This document shows, piece after piece, positions 9,805-18,273 of a DNA stretch of 64,000 nucleotides. Every line of letters begins with the position of its first letter. Within the stretch, counting starts at the first letter, position 1. Position numbers and translations under genes: made by a program. The DNA is from PALSA-894 sp963734185 (GTDB taxonomy: Bacteria; Pseudomonadota; Alphaproteobacteria; Rhizobiales; Xanthobacteraceae). The notes below the pieces were generated by a model, which saw only the letters and a list, made by a program, of their open reading frames with translations, did no database searches and had not been told where the DNA came from. The stretch covers positions 744,001 through 808,000 of the forward strand of contig CAVTGA010000002.1 in the NCBI GenBank assembly GCA_963734185.1, given 5' to 3'.

Positions 9805-10570
9805 AAGCGGCGTTCCGCCGCAGCACGTGCGCTCGCATCGGCTGATCGAGAACGAACCTGCCGCTTGGGTCGCGGGAGGCCATCTCGCGAAACGCAGCCT
9901 CGATTTCAGAGCTTCGCGCGGACACGAGCGCCGCGCGGGAGCGATCGACGGAGACTATCCGCGCCAGGAATTCGGTGACGTCGGCGTACCATTCGCGCCG
10001 CGTGAACTCGATGATGCCGTCGATGCGAAAGATGCCCTGCTGCGCCGTATCCGCGATGCAGGTCTGCGCCGCGCGGCGAACGTCGCTCTCGTCGTCTATC
10101 AGCCGCAGGACGGAAAAGAAGCTGCCTTGCGACAGCGGCTCGACGACAACCGTCATGCCCGGTCGATCGACGATTCTCGCGGCCTCGGCCAAAGCGGCCA
10201 TCATCTGGCCGACCGGAACGTGGTGCAACGAGTTGACGAACATCGCGCCGTTGAAACTGCCGGACGCAAATGGCAGGGCTTCGGCGGCACCGCAGACGAG
10301 TTGAGGTTCGCAGGCGCGGCTGCGAGCCGTGTCAAGCGCCTGGTTACTCGGATCGATCCCCGTCATGCGAGCACCCCGACCGCTCAGTGCATGCGCAAGG
10401 GCACCCGCTCCGCAACCGATGTCCAGCAGTCGCCGGCCGGCAATCGGGCGAAGAACCTCGCTGACAATCGACAGTGCGTCGGATAGCCGCGCTGCACCAG
10501 CACCATGAAGCATCGGCTCCGCCGCAGCGCGCGATGACTTGGGACTGGCAGCGCGCCGGTTTCCTCCCAT
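9713..10570 (-). CDS. SAM-dependent class I methyltransferase
   Basis: This ~285-residue protein has the glycine-rich SAM-binding motif LLDIGCGAGALAHALS, then an acidic residue in TGIDPS, the PFASGSFNGAMFVNSLHHV block (motifs II/III) and a variable C-terminal domain. ATG at 10568-10570 is chosen because an AAGGAG lies upstream; a TTG start 17 codons earlier lacks a site. The substrate cannot be inferred. It diverges from the PEP mutase operon across a ~210-base control region and its 3' end overlaps the LysR gene tail-to-tail by 92 bases, which is unusually long. Confidence 0.8.
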   Translation of the reverse strand: MGGNRRAASPKSSRAAAEPMLHGAGAARLSDALSIVSEVLRPIAGRRLLDIGCGAGALAHALSGRGARMTGIDPSNQALDTARSRACEPQLVCGAAEALPFASGSFNGAMFVNSLHHVPVGQMMAALAEAARIVDRPGMTVVVEPLSQGSFFSVLRLIDDESDVRRAAQTCIADTAQQGIFRIDGIIEFTRREWYADVTEFLARIVSVDRSRAALVSARSSEIEAAFREMASRDPSGRFVLDQPMRAHVLRRNAAFTPAGRQRPRALTARARSLPRRPVSMIGMP

Positions 10571-10639
10571 GACGTGGCCTGCTCCTTCTGCGCGTGTTTG
10601 ACAATAAATCTCGCGCAGCAACGATCGCGCAGCACTCGG

Positions 10640-10656
10640 GGAGATTTTTTCTCATG
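10640..10656. promoter_or_regulatory. Operator-like element, copy 3 (PEP mutase promoter region)
   Basis: Read on the minus strand this is CATGA-GAAAAAA-TCTCC, with the same 5-7-5 layout as copies 1, 2 and 4; one arm differs by a single base from TCACC. It lies 37 bases downstream of a TTGACA hexamer at 10598-10603 and about 125 bases before the PEP mutase start. Thirteen consecutive bases (GATTTTTTCTCAT) are shared with the copy upstream of the fumarase operon. Confidence 0.5.
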
Positions 10657-10670
10657 TTGCGCATGAGAAA
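10648..10670. promoter_or_regulatory. Perfect 9-bp inverted repeat upstream of PEP mutase
   Basis: TTTCTCATG and CATGAGAAA face each other across a five-base spacer. The element partly overlaps operator-like copy 3, so the two half-sites could bind a dimer in two registers. It has no T-run and lies far from any gene end, so it is read as a regulatory site rather than a terminator. Confidence 0.55.
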
Positions 10671-10780
10671 TCGTGGTTTGCCCGGGGTGTGAAAATTCCA
10701 AAGACTTTATTGTCTCGTCATGACGGTGATGGCTATCGGGTGCACCGCTCAGAGGGACCCCGTTACCGAGTTGGATTGTC

Positions 10781-11704
10781 ATGACGACCATCCTCGATGA
10801 TCGAAACAGGGTCGTGCGCATGCAGGCCTCGCGGTCGGCGCGGCTGCGATCGTTGCTGCAATCGCCGCGCGTCGACTTCCTGATGGAAGCGCACAATGGT
10901 CTGTCGGCCAAGATCGTCGAGGAGACCGGCTTTGCGGGAATTTGGGCTTCCGGACTGACGATTTCCGCGTCAATGGGCGTGCGGGACAGCAATGAGATCT
11001 CCTGGACCCAGGTTCTCGACGTGTGGGAGTTCATGGCCGACGCGACAAGCATCCCGATCCTGGTCGACGGCGATACCGGCTACGGCAACTTCAACAACTT
11101 CCGCCGCCTCGTCAGGAAGCTTTGCCAGCGTGGCATTGCGGGCGTGTGCATCGAAGACAAACTGTTTCCCAAGACCAACTCGTTCCTGGGACACGGGCAG
11201 CCGCTGGCGGACGTGCGCGAGTTTTGCGGAAAGATCGCCGCCGGCAAGGACAGCCAGACCGACCCCGACTTCTGCATCGTAGCTCGCGTCGAAGCATTGG
11301 TTTCCGGCCGCGGGCTCGATGAGGCGCTTGGCCGCGCCGAAGCTTACGCGAAAGCCGGCGCGGATGCCGTCCTCATTCATTCGAAAAAGTCCACGGCGGA
11401 CGAGGTCCTTGCGTTCTGCGAAATGTGGCAACAGCGCGTGCCCGTCGTCGTGGTTCCGACCAAGTATTACGACACGCCCATCGAGCGGTTCCGCAAGGCC
11501 AAGGTATCGGTCGTCATTTGGGCCAACAACAATTTGCGCGCCGCGATTACCGCCATGCGGCGGATCAGCAAGCAGGTTCATCAGGCCGAATCGATTGCCG
11601 AGGCGGAGGGAGCGATCGCCAGCGTGAACGACGTCTTCGCTCTGACCGATCAGGCTGAACTGGACCGAGCAGAGGCAAAGTATCTTCCGTCTCAGCTTCT
11701 GTGA
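10781..11704 (+). CDS. pepM: Phosphoenolpyruvate mutase (PEP phosphomutase)
   Basis: The 307-residue enzyme belongs to the isocitrate lyase/PEP mutase superfamily, which interconverts PEP and phosphonopyruvate. The metal-binding DGDTGYGN lies at residues 96-103. The gating-loop motif EDKLFPKTNS at 125-134 is the PEP mutase signature, with the asparagine that distinguishes mutases from phosphonopyruvate hydrolases. Downstream, DSQTDPDFCIVARVEA and HSKK match the classical enzyme closely. It is the first gene of an operon with an ABC importer and an Ldh2 dehydrogenase. No phosphonopyruvate decarboxylase, the usual biosynthetic partner that pulls the reaction forward, is found in the window. That suggests either catabolic use (phosphonopyruvate to PEP) or a different pulling step. 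Confidence 0.9.
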   Translation: MTTILDDRNRVVRMQASRSARLRSLLQSPRVDFLMEAHNGLSAKIVEETGFAGIWASGLTISASMGVRDSNEISWTQVLDVWEFMADATSIPILVDGDTGYGNFNNFRRLVRKLCQRGIAGVCIEDKLFPKTNSFLGHGQPLADVREFCGKIAAGKDSQTDPDFCIVARVEALVSGRGLDEALGRAEAYAKAGADAVLIHSKKSTADEVLAFCEMWQQRVPVVVVPTKYYDTPIERFRKAKVSVVIWANNNLRAAITAMRRISKQVHQAESIAEAEGAIASVNDVFALTDQAELDRAEAKYLPSQLL

Positions 11705-11762
11705 CCGCGCATCCTTCTGGTCCGGCACCGGGAGGCGGGCATGACAGGAAGAGGGGCGTCCG

Positions 11763-12800
11763 ATGGGATCGACCAGGCTTATCGTGGGTGCGGCGTCATT
11801 GGCGATCGCGTCGTACCTTTGCAGTTCCGCGCCGGTACCTGCTGACGACAGCTTGGCCGCCGCGGCGCGCGCCGAAGCAACCGTCAACTGGTATGGCGTA
11901 TGGCCCAAGGACCTGATGGACCGCCTGACCAAGGTGTTCGAGACCCGTTATCCCGGCATCAAGGTGAATGTCTTCCGGTCCGGCTCGTCGAAAGTGGCGG
12001 CCAAGATCGAGGCTGAGATGCAGGCCGGAAAGGTCCTTGCCGATGTCATGACGATCAGCGAGGAGTCGATCATGACGGCATTCAAGAATAAAGGCTACCT
12101 TGAGCCATACAAGACCGCCCATTTCGACAAATTTCGACCCGAGTACCGAGATGCCGACGGCTATTGGATCACGCCCCGCGTGGCGACGGTCGGGCTCTGG
12201 TACAATGTCGACAGGCTGGCCAAGCGCAATCTTCCAATCCCCACCTCCTGGCACGACCTCGCCAATCCGATCTATCGCGGCGAGATTGCGCTGGCTTCGC
12301 CGCTTTATTCCGGCATCTTCTCAAGCCTGGTCGGCACCTTCTCCCAGAAGGAGACTTTTGGTTGGGACTACTTCCGCAGGATCGCGGCGAACGAGCCGCT
12401 TTACGTCGCGGATGTCCCCGATGTCGCCCGCGCGGTTGCCGGAGGGCAGAAGACATTGGGGCCGGTCGTTCTGGGATACGTCGCAATCCATCCGCTGCAT
12501 CCGAAAGGATCGATTGCAATCGTGAGCCCCAAGGAAGGAGTGCTGGTGATCCAGTCGTCGACCGCTTTGCTCAAAGCCAGGCCGCATTCCGCAGGCGGCA
12601 AGCTGCTGCAGAACTTTCTCACCTCGATCGAGGCGGCAGGCATCATCCGGGACGCCAAATATCTCAGCGGACGCGCCGACATCGAGCCGCCGCAGGACAT
12701 ACCCCCGCCCCAGCCGGCGCTGTTCCCGGATGCCAATTGGCTGGAGAAATACGGCGACGAGATCCGCAAGAATTGGGCCGACATTACCGGTCAATCGTGA
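11763..12800 (+). CDS. Periplasmic binding protein of an Fe(III)/2-aminoethylphosphonate-type ABC importer
   Basis: The 345-residue protein starts with a signal peptide (hydrophobic residues ~5-25). The mature protein has the FbpA/PhnS/AfuA fold signature: EATVNWYGVWPKDLMDRLTKVFE, then the GSSKVAAKIEAEMQAGK block that forms the anion-binding loop. Members bind ferric ion, polyamines, thiamine, phosphate sugars or 2-aminoethylphosphonate. No tyrosine pair typical of ferric-binding members is obvious at the expected C-terminal place. Lying 58 bases after pepM and before a matching permease and ATPase gene, it probably supplies an anionic, possibly phosphonate, substrate to the pathway. Confidence 0.88.
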   Translation: MGSTRLIVGAASLAIASYLCSSAPVPADDSLAAAARAEATVNWYGVWPKDLMDRLTKVFETRYPGIKVNVFRSGSSKVAAKIEAEMQAGKVLADVMTISEESIMTAFKNKGYLEPYKTAHFDKFRPEYRDADGYWITPRVATVGLWYNVDRLAKRNLPIPTSWHDLANPIYRGEIALASPLYSGIFSSLVGTFSQKETFGWDYFRRIAANEPLYVADVPDVARAVAGGQKTLGPVVLGYVAIHPLHPKGSIAIVSPKEGVLVIQSSTALLKARPHSAGGKLLQNFLTSIEAAGIIRDAKYLSGRADIEPPQDIPPPQPALFPDANWLEKYGDEIRKNWADITGQS

Positions 12801-12888
12801 GCGCCGTTGACGGGACGAAACGCGGTTCCGTCGAGCTGATGGTCTGAAAGGAACGACTCGTAACGATCTGCATGTCGGGGAGGTGTCC

Positions 12889-14574
12889 GTGTTCGCGGCT
12901 GGAGCGGTTCCCGCACTTCGCGCGGCGTTGCGGACCGAAACCTATGTCCTTCTTGCGACGGCTCTCCTCTTGCTGATCTTGTCGCTGTTTCCGGTGGCAA
13001 TCATCCTGCGGCAAAGCCTGTTCGACGCTTCAAATCAACTGTCGGCCGCCAATTTCATACGGGTCTTCGGCGATCCCTCGGTGTTGCATATACCGCTGTG
13101 GAATTCAGTGCGCGTATCGATCACGATCACGGCGATCGCGCTCGTGCTCGCATATCCTCTGGCCTTCCTGGTGACGCGAACCGACATGCCGTGCCGCGTC
13201 ATGATCGCGGCGCTGACGCTCGGTCCTTACATTATTCCTTCCTATGCGCTGTCGATGGCGTGGGTGCTGACGTTCAGCGCCGGAGGAGTGGGTGAGGCGC
13301 TCGTCGGAGTCGAGCCCAGCGTCCCGGCGTACGGATTCTGGCCGATCGCGATCGTGTCGGCGGTCCATCTTTTCCCGTTGGCCTTTATCATGCTCTCCAA
13401 TGCGATCGGCTCGCTCAATCCCGAGCTCTTCGAAGCAGCGCGGATTCACGGCGCCAAGGCCTCGCAGCGCCTGTTCCGCGTGACCTTGCCGATGCTGCTG
13501 CCGGCCATTCTGAGCTCGGGCATGGTCGTGTTCGCTTTCGCCATGAACGAATTTGCCCCGGCGGCGCTGCTCGGAACGTCCGCCAACTTCTACGTCCTTA
13601 CGACGCAGATCTGGTCGTTCGCTACCGTTTACCCGACCAACTACGGCGTGGCCGCAGTGCTGTCACTGATCCTGCTCGCGGCGATCACGGCCGTGCTGCA
13701 GACCAACCGGCTGCTTCTGGGCAAGCGGCGCTACACCACGATCGGCGGCAATCTCGGTCAATCCGCCAAGCTCGCCCTCGGCCGCTGGAGGTACGTTGCG
13801 CTTGGCTACTGCGTCCTCCTGCTTGCGACGGTCCTCCTCCTTCCGACCGCGTGCATCCTGGTCGGATCGCTGGTCGACATCTGGGGAAAGGGGTGGGGGC
13901 CGGCAAACTGGACGCTTCGTCACTTCGCCGACCTGCTCGAGGACAGAACCTACAAGCAAAGCATCGTCAACGTTCTCGTCCTGGGAGCCCTCACCGGTCT
14001 GTGCACGGTCCTGATCGGCAGCATCATCGGCTACTTCATCGCGCGCAGCGGCCGCCGCGTGTCACAGCTGCTCGAGATCGGCTCAAGCCTGCCATTGATC
14101 CTTCCCGGCGTCCTGGTCGGGCTTGCCCTCATCCTCGGCTTCTCGACCCCGCCATTCGATCTCTATGGAACGGTGTGGTTGCTCCTGCTCGGATACGTCG
14201 TCCGTTTCTTGCCGATCGTGGTCAGTTCCTGCACGGCGGCCATGGCCCAGATTAGCGAGCAAGTCGAGGAAGCCAGCCGGATCTTCGGCGCGAGCTGGGC
14301 CCGGACCCAGTTCCAGATCATGCTGCCGCTGCTGCGAGGTCCGCTGTTCGGGGCGATGATCCTGGTCGTCATTTCCGTGCTGAAGGAAGTCGGCATGGCG
14401 GCCTTCGCGTGGGCGCCCGGCGCAGAAGTCGCGCCGGTCATGGCGCTCATGCAGTTCACCGACGGCTTCGTGCAGCAAGCGATCGGATTGAGCTTCGTGA
14501 TGCTCGTCGTCGCGCTGATCGGCGCCGTCATCGCCGTTCGGTTGGGCGCGATAAAGTTCGTGGATGTGCGCTGA
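12889..14574 (+). CDS. Double-domain ABC transporter permease (FbpB/PhnUV-like)
   Basis: The ~561-residue membrane protein consists of two fused permease units. The first has an EAA-type loop at EAARIHGAKASQRLFRVTLPMLLPAI, the second at EASRIFGASWARTQFQIMLPLLRGP, and about twelve membrane spans are visible in all. Fused two-domain permeases are typical of iron and aminoethylphosphonate importers. GTG at 12889 is chosen because GGGGAGG ends five bases upstream; a GTG six bases earlier lies inside that site. It forms one importer with the neighbouring binding protein and ATPase. Confidence 0.9.
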   Translation: MFAAGAVPALRAALRTETYVLLATALLLLILSLFPVAIILRQSLFDASNQLSAANFIRVFGDPSVLHIPLWNSVRVSITITAIALVLAYPLAFLVTRTDMPCRVMIAALTLGPYIIPSYALSMAWVLTFSAGGVGEALVGVEPSVPAYGFWPIAIVSAVHLFPLAFIMLSNAIGSLNPELFEAARIHGAKASQRLFRVTLPMLLPAILSSGMVVFAFAMNEFAPAALLGTSANFYVLTTQIWSFATVYPTNYGVAAVLSLILLAAITAVLQTNRLLLGKRRYTTIGGNLGQSAKLALGRWRYVALGYCVLLLATVLLLPTACILVGSLVDIWGKGWGPANWTLRHFADLLEDRTYKQSIVNVLVLGALTGLCTVLIGSIIGYFIARSGRRVSQLLEIGSSLPLILPGVLVGLALILGFSTPPFDLYGTVWLLLLGYVVRFLPIVVSSCTAAMAQISEQVEEASRIFGASWARTQFQIMLPLLRGPLFGAMILVVISVLKEVGMAAFAWAPGAEVAPVMALMQFTDGFVQQAIGLSFVMLVVALIGAVIAVRLGAIKFVDVR

Positions 14575-14584
14575 GGGGTAATCG

Positions 14585-15673
14585 ATGGCCGACCTCTCGC
14601 TCGTGAACGTCAGCAAGACCTTCGGCGCGGTGCGCGCGGTCGAGAACCTCACGCTGGAGGTGAAGTATCGCGAGTTCGTGACGCTGCTCGGCCCGAGCGG
14701 GTGCGGCAAGACCACGACCCTTCGAATGATCGCCGGCTTTGTCCAACCGGACGAAGGCGAGATCAGAGCGGGAGACTTGACCATTGCCTCTCCCGCCCGC
14801 GGCATCTGCCTCCCTCCGGAGGCCAGAAGGATGGCCATGGTGTTTCAGAACTACGCGCTATGGCCGCACATGACGGTCCTCGGCAACACGATGTTCGGCC
14901 TCCGGACCCGCGGCGTCGCATCGCGCCTCGCGCGTAGCAAGGCAATGGATGCCTTGCATCTGGTCCGCATGGATTCGATGGGAGAGCGATATCCGCACGA
15001 GCTTTCAGGCGGTCAGCAGCAGCGCGTATCGCTCGCACGCGCGATCGCTTGCGAGCCGTCGATCCTGCTCATGGACGAGCCGCTCAGCAACCTCGATGCA
15101 AAGCTTCGCGAAACGATGCGCCTTGAAATCAAAGATCTCCATCGCAAGCTTGGCGTAACCTCGATCTATGTGACCCACGATCAGTCGGAGGCGATCGTCA
15201 TATCCGACAGGGTTTGCATGATGTGGCAGGGCCGGATCCTGCAAAGCGCGCCCCCCAGCGAAATCTATCAAAGGCCCGCATGCAGGCAGGTGGCGGAGTT
15301 CATCGGGCAGACAAACTTCCTCTCCGGCACGGTCACCGGCGCGGCGGCCGACGGGCTGACGGTCGAGACCCAATGGGGATCGCTCAGGATCGCCCATATC
15401 CCGCGAGACGTCAGTCCCGGACAGGTCGTCACCATCTCGGCGCGGCCGGAAGCGATCAGGCTCCATCGGAGCGACGGGTCGGCTGCACCGCACGGGTTGC
15501 GCGGCCGGATCTCCAGCCGCGTCTATCTGGGCAACCTGCAGGAATACTGGGTCGACCTGAGCGACAAAATGGTGCGCGTGCAGGCCCCGGTGACCGAGGG
15601 CTTTCGCGAGGGCGATCTCGTCGCACTCGATTTCGATCCGCAACGAATGGCCGTGGTCGAGGGAGGCACATGA
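14585..15673 (+). CDS. ABC transporter ATP-binding protein (FbpC/PotA/PhnT-like)
   Basis: The 362-residue ATPase has Walker A (GPSGCGKTT), the signature LSGGQQQRVSLARAI, Walker B (ILLMDEPLSNLDAKLRE), the switch histidine in VTHDQSEA, and a C-terminal TOBE domain from about residue 280. It begins ten bases after the permease gene behind GAGGGG. Its stop codon overlaps the start of the dehydrogenase gene (ATGA), so the dehydrogenase is translated together with the importer. Confidence 0.92.
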   Translation: MADLSLVNVSKTFGAVRAVENLTLEVKYREFVTLLGPSGCGKTTTLRMIAGFVQPDEGEIRAGDLTIASPARGICLPPEARRMAMVFQNYALWPHMTVLGNTMFGLRTRGVASRLARSKAMDALHLVRMDSMGERYPHELSGGQQQRVSLARAIACEPSILLMDEPLSNLDAKLRETMRLEIKDLHRKLGVTSIYVTHDQSEAIVISDRVCMMWQGRILQSAPPSEIYQRPACRQVAEFIGQTNFLSGTVTGAAADGLTVETQWGSLRIAHIPRDVSPGQVVTISARPEAIRLHRSDGSAAPHGLRGRISSRVYLGNLQEYWVDLSDKMVRVQAPVTEGFREGDLVALDFDPQRMAVVEGGT

Positions 15674-16740
15674 AGCCGGTGAAGTCTGCGGACTTGGACG
15701 TAACAGTCTCGGCGAAAGACCTGAAACCGCTGATTCGGCTCGTCTTCGAGAACTGCGGCGTCAACAGAGATGATGCGAAATTGGTCGCCGAGACCCTGGT
15801 GGAGGCGAATCTCCGCGGGCATCCCTCGCATGGCGTCATCCGGGCCCCCAAGTGGGCCGACGGCCTGAAGGCCGGCGCCATCAATGCCCATTGCGTCCCG
15901 GCGATCGTAGGGGAAACTCCCGCCGTGGCATGGCTGGACGGCGATCGCGGCCTCGGTCCGGTCGTCGCCGATTGCGCGGTCAAGATCGCCTCGGCGAAGG
16001 CGCGAAGCGTGGGCGTTGGCATCGCGTGCGTCCGTCGCGCGTCGCACATCGCCATGCTGCAATACTACGTGGACGCGATGGCGCGCGCCGGCCTCATCGG
16101 CATCGTCATGACCAATACCGAGCCGGGCGTCGCTCCCTATGGAGGCATCGACAAGATCCTCGGCACCAATCCGATAGCGATTGGAATTCCAACGAGATCG
16201 CAGCCTCTCATCCTCGACATGTCGACGAGTCATGTGGCGCGCGGCAAGATCGTGATCGCCAAGAGCCGAGGCGAGCGCATCCCCGACCATTGGGCGATCG
16301 ACAACCACGGCCGCCCCACGAACGACCCCGAAGCGGCGCTGGCCGGGGCATTGCTCCCGATTGCGGGCGCGAAGGGCTCCGGCCTGTCCATGATGATCGA
16401 TCTGCTGACGGGGGCGCTGGCCGGGGCCTCGGTCGGGCTGCGCGTGCACGGCACGTTCGACATGAAGCAAGAGGGCACCAAGGGCGATTTGTTCCTTGCC
16501 TTGAGCCCCGATGCGTTCTGCGGGCGCGACAAATTCCTGGACAAGGTCCACGACCTGCGGGCAGACGTTCGCAGCAGTCGATTGGCGCCCGGCTTCGACA
16601 CCATCATGTTGCCGGGAGAGGTCGAACTGGCCTGCCGCCGCAGACACTTGCGCAACGGTATTCGGATTGAAAAAAGCCTGCTGGCGGAGCTGAAAAAGAG
16701 AGCGCGCGAACCCGTTCCGGTCCACGCATCCGACCTGTGA
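15670..16740 (+). CDS. Ldh2-family NAD(P)-dependent 2-hydroxyacid dehydrogenase (malate/L-lactate/sulfolactate type)
   Basis: This 356-residue enzyme belongs to the malate/L-lactate/L-sulfolactate dehydrogenase superfamily (ComC, AllD, YiaK), which has its own fold distinct from the Rossmann-fold LDHs. Family motifs are RGHPSHGVIR (49-58), the RASHIAMLQYY region with the catalytic histidine (123-133), GTNPIAIGIP (165-174) and DMSTS (183-187). The ATG overlaps the ATPase stop codon. Because ComC acts on 3-sulfolactate, an analogue of 3-phosphonolactate, and pepM is in the same operon, the substrate may be phosphonolactate, linked to phosphonopyruvate. The direction and substrate are inferred. 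Confidence 0.88.
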   Translation: MKPVKSADLDVTVSAKDLKPLIRLVFENCGVNRDDAKLVAETLVEANLRGHPSHGVIRAPKWADGLKAGAINAHCVPAIVGETPAVAWLDGDRGLGPVVADCAVKIASAKARSVGVGIACVRRASHIAMLQYYVDAMARAGLIGIVMTNTEPGVAPYGGIDKILGTNPIAIGIPTRSQPLILDMSTSHVARGKIVIAKSRGERIPDHWAIDNHGRPTNDPEAALAGALLPIAGAKGSGLSMMIDLLTGALAGASVGLRVHGTFDMKQEGTKGDLFLALSPDAFCGRDKFLDKVHDLRADVRSSRLAPGFDTIMLPGEVELACRRRHLRNGIRIEKSLLAELKKRAREPVPVHASDL

Positions 16741-16934
16741 CCGGCATGCGGCCGCTCGACTGATCGGCGTGCGGCGCGCCACCTCGAACCACTCACGCTT
16801 GAGCTTGGTCCTCCAATCTCCCATCATGAGCGCATGCCGTCCGGATACCGCTCGCCGCGTCGGAGGCCAGTGCCGGCGAGATTCGGACCGCTCCGCCGCC
16901 ATAGGCCGGTGCCCATGTCGAAGTGTGGACCAAG

Positions 16935-17903
16935 ATGCGCCGCCGCCTGCCGCCGTTGAACAGCTTGCGCGCATTCGAGGTGGCCGCAAGGCACCTGAGC
17001 TTCACGCGCGCCGCCGAGGAGCTGTGCGTGACGCAGGGCGCCGTCAGCCGGCAAGTGAAGCAGCTGGAGGATTATCTGCAGCTTGAGCTGGTCAGGCGAA
17101 AGAACCAAACGCTGTCATTGACCGAGGATGGCGAAGTCTACATGTCGGCGCTGGGCCGCGCATTCGACATGCTCGATAGCGCCACTCGGCGTCTGCAGGG
17201 CAAGACTGATCAACTCTCGCTTGGGGTGCGCGTGCTGCCCACGCTCGCCATGCGCTGGCTGATACCCCGGCTGTACGAGTTCCACCGGCTGCACCCGGAG
17301 ATCCAGGTCCGGATCACGACCTCGCTGCACCCGGGGGACTTCACGATCGACGATTTCGATATCGCCATCGGCAGAAAGCCCGAATGGCAGCATGGTATCC
17401 GCTTCGACCGTGTCATGCCTGAGGATCTCATCGTGGTCTGCAGCCCGGCCCTGCTCGCGGGCGACAACCCGATCCGTCAGCCGGCCGACCTCGGCAAGCA
17501 CAACCTTCTCCATGCGGCGACACGCCCCGAAGCCTGGAAGGTCTGGCTGAGCGGCGTCGGATTGGAGAATTTCAATACCGATGGGATCAAGTTCGAGCAC
17601 TACTACTATGTGATCCAGGCGGCAATCAGCGGGCTTGGCGTCGCCGTGACGCCGCGTCCGCTGGTCATCGATGACCTTGCCTCAGGACAGCTGGCGGCGC
17701 CGTTCGACGTGTCGATCCCGACTCACGACGGCTATTACCTCATTTATGCGGAAAAGCGCGCCGACCTGGCGAAAATTCAGGCTTTCCGCCGTTGGATACT
17801 CGCCATCTCGGCGGACCCCAGCGCGAACGCGATGCACGTCGGAGCCCCCCGCACGCGCTCGAAGCGACGCGCCGCCGTCCGTCACACTGAAGCCAAGTTG
17901 TGA
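16935..17903 (+). CDS. LysR-family transcriptional regulator (GcvA-like), second copy
   Basis: The 322-residue protein has an N-terminal winged helix-turn-helix (RRLPPLNSLRAFEVAARHLSF, then the TQGAVSRQVKQLE recognition helix region) and a LysR effector-binding domain. It is clearly related to the regulator at 8845. The ATG at 16935 is used because it aligns with that protein's start; a GTG four codons earlier is possible, and neither has a strong ribosome-binding site. It lies 194 bases after the dehydrogenase gene on the same strand and converges on the fumarase-sdh operon. The C-terminus is basic (RTRSKRRAAVRH), beyond the usual family length. Confidence 0.9.
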   Translation: MRRRLPPLNSLRAFEVAARHLSFTRAAEELCVTQGAVSRQVKQLEDYLQLELVRRKNQTLSLTEDGEVYMSALGRAFDMLDSATRRLQGKTDQLSLGVRVLPTLAMRWLIPRLYEFHRLHPEIQVRITTSLHPGDFTIDDFDIAIGRKPEWQHGIRFDRVMPEDLIVVCSPALLAGDNPIRQPADLGKHNLLHAATRPEAWKVWLSGVGLENFNTDGIKFEHYYYVIQAAISGLGVAVTPRPLVIDDLASGQLAAPFDVSIPTHDGYYLIYAEKRADLAKIQAFRRWILAISADPSANAMHVGAPRTRSKRRAAVRHTEAKL

Positions 17904-17922
17904 CGATTAGCCGCGTGCTCGC

Positions 17923-18273
17923 CTACGCCGGACGATTGAATACAAATCCTCGAGTCTGCAGACGATCGACAAAGTCCAGCTGCACCCCGACCAAGAAAAG
18001 ATTCTGCCGTGCGTCGAGCCATATGCGCAGCCCGTGCTGCTCGAAGCATTCGTCCCCGGGTCCCGGATGCTCGAGAATCTCCAGGGTAAAGCTCGTTCCC
18101 TTGCATCCTTGGGTCAAAGCGTGGATTTTTATTCCAGCCGGCTTGCCCGGCACGTCGGCCACGATTCTGCGCAGCTCGTCCGCTGCCGCTTCCGTGAGAG
18201 TAACCGGCGAAGAGGCCCCTCCCCTGACCCGATGATCGTCGTCCCCGCGTTCCATGGAGATCTTCATGCTCAT
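17923..18273 (-). CDS. HesB/IscA-like protein lacking the C-terminal cysteine pair
   Basis: This 116-residue protein resembles A-type iron-sulfur carriers: TLTEAAADELRRIVAD, then the first conserved cysteine in ALTQGCKGTSFTLE, and a C-terminal TRGFVFNRP matching the usual SGFxFxNP. The chain stops before the CGCG motif that supplies the other two cluster ligands. It may thus have another role, such as inserting clusters with a partner, or be a HesB-like domain protein that does not carry a cluster alone. Its ATG overlaps the sdhB stop codon (ATGA), so it is co-translated with an iron-sulfur enzyme operon. The prefix of about 20 residues before the domain is not conserved. Confidence 0.75.
   Translation of the reverse strand: MSMKISMERGDDDHRVRGGASSPVTLTEAAADELRRIVADVPGKPAGIKIHALTQGCKGTSFTLEILEHPGPGDECFEQHGLRIWLDARQNLFLVGVQLDFVDRLQTRGFVFNRPA

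Noticed and set aside
10648..10670. Rho-independent terminator for the methyltransferase or pepM leader
   Set aside because: The stem is AT-rich and lies between two divergent gene starts, so it cannot end either transcript. A regulatory site is more likely.
10781..11704. Phosphonopyruvate hydrolase instead of PEP mutase
   Set aside because: The gating loop keeps the asparagine of mutases (KTNS), and the downstream blocks match the classical mutase. A hydrolase would be expected to differ there. An assay would settle it.
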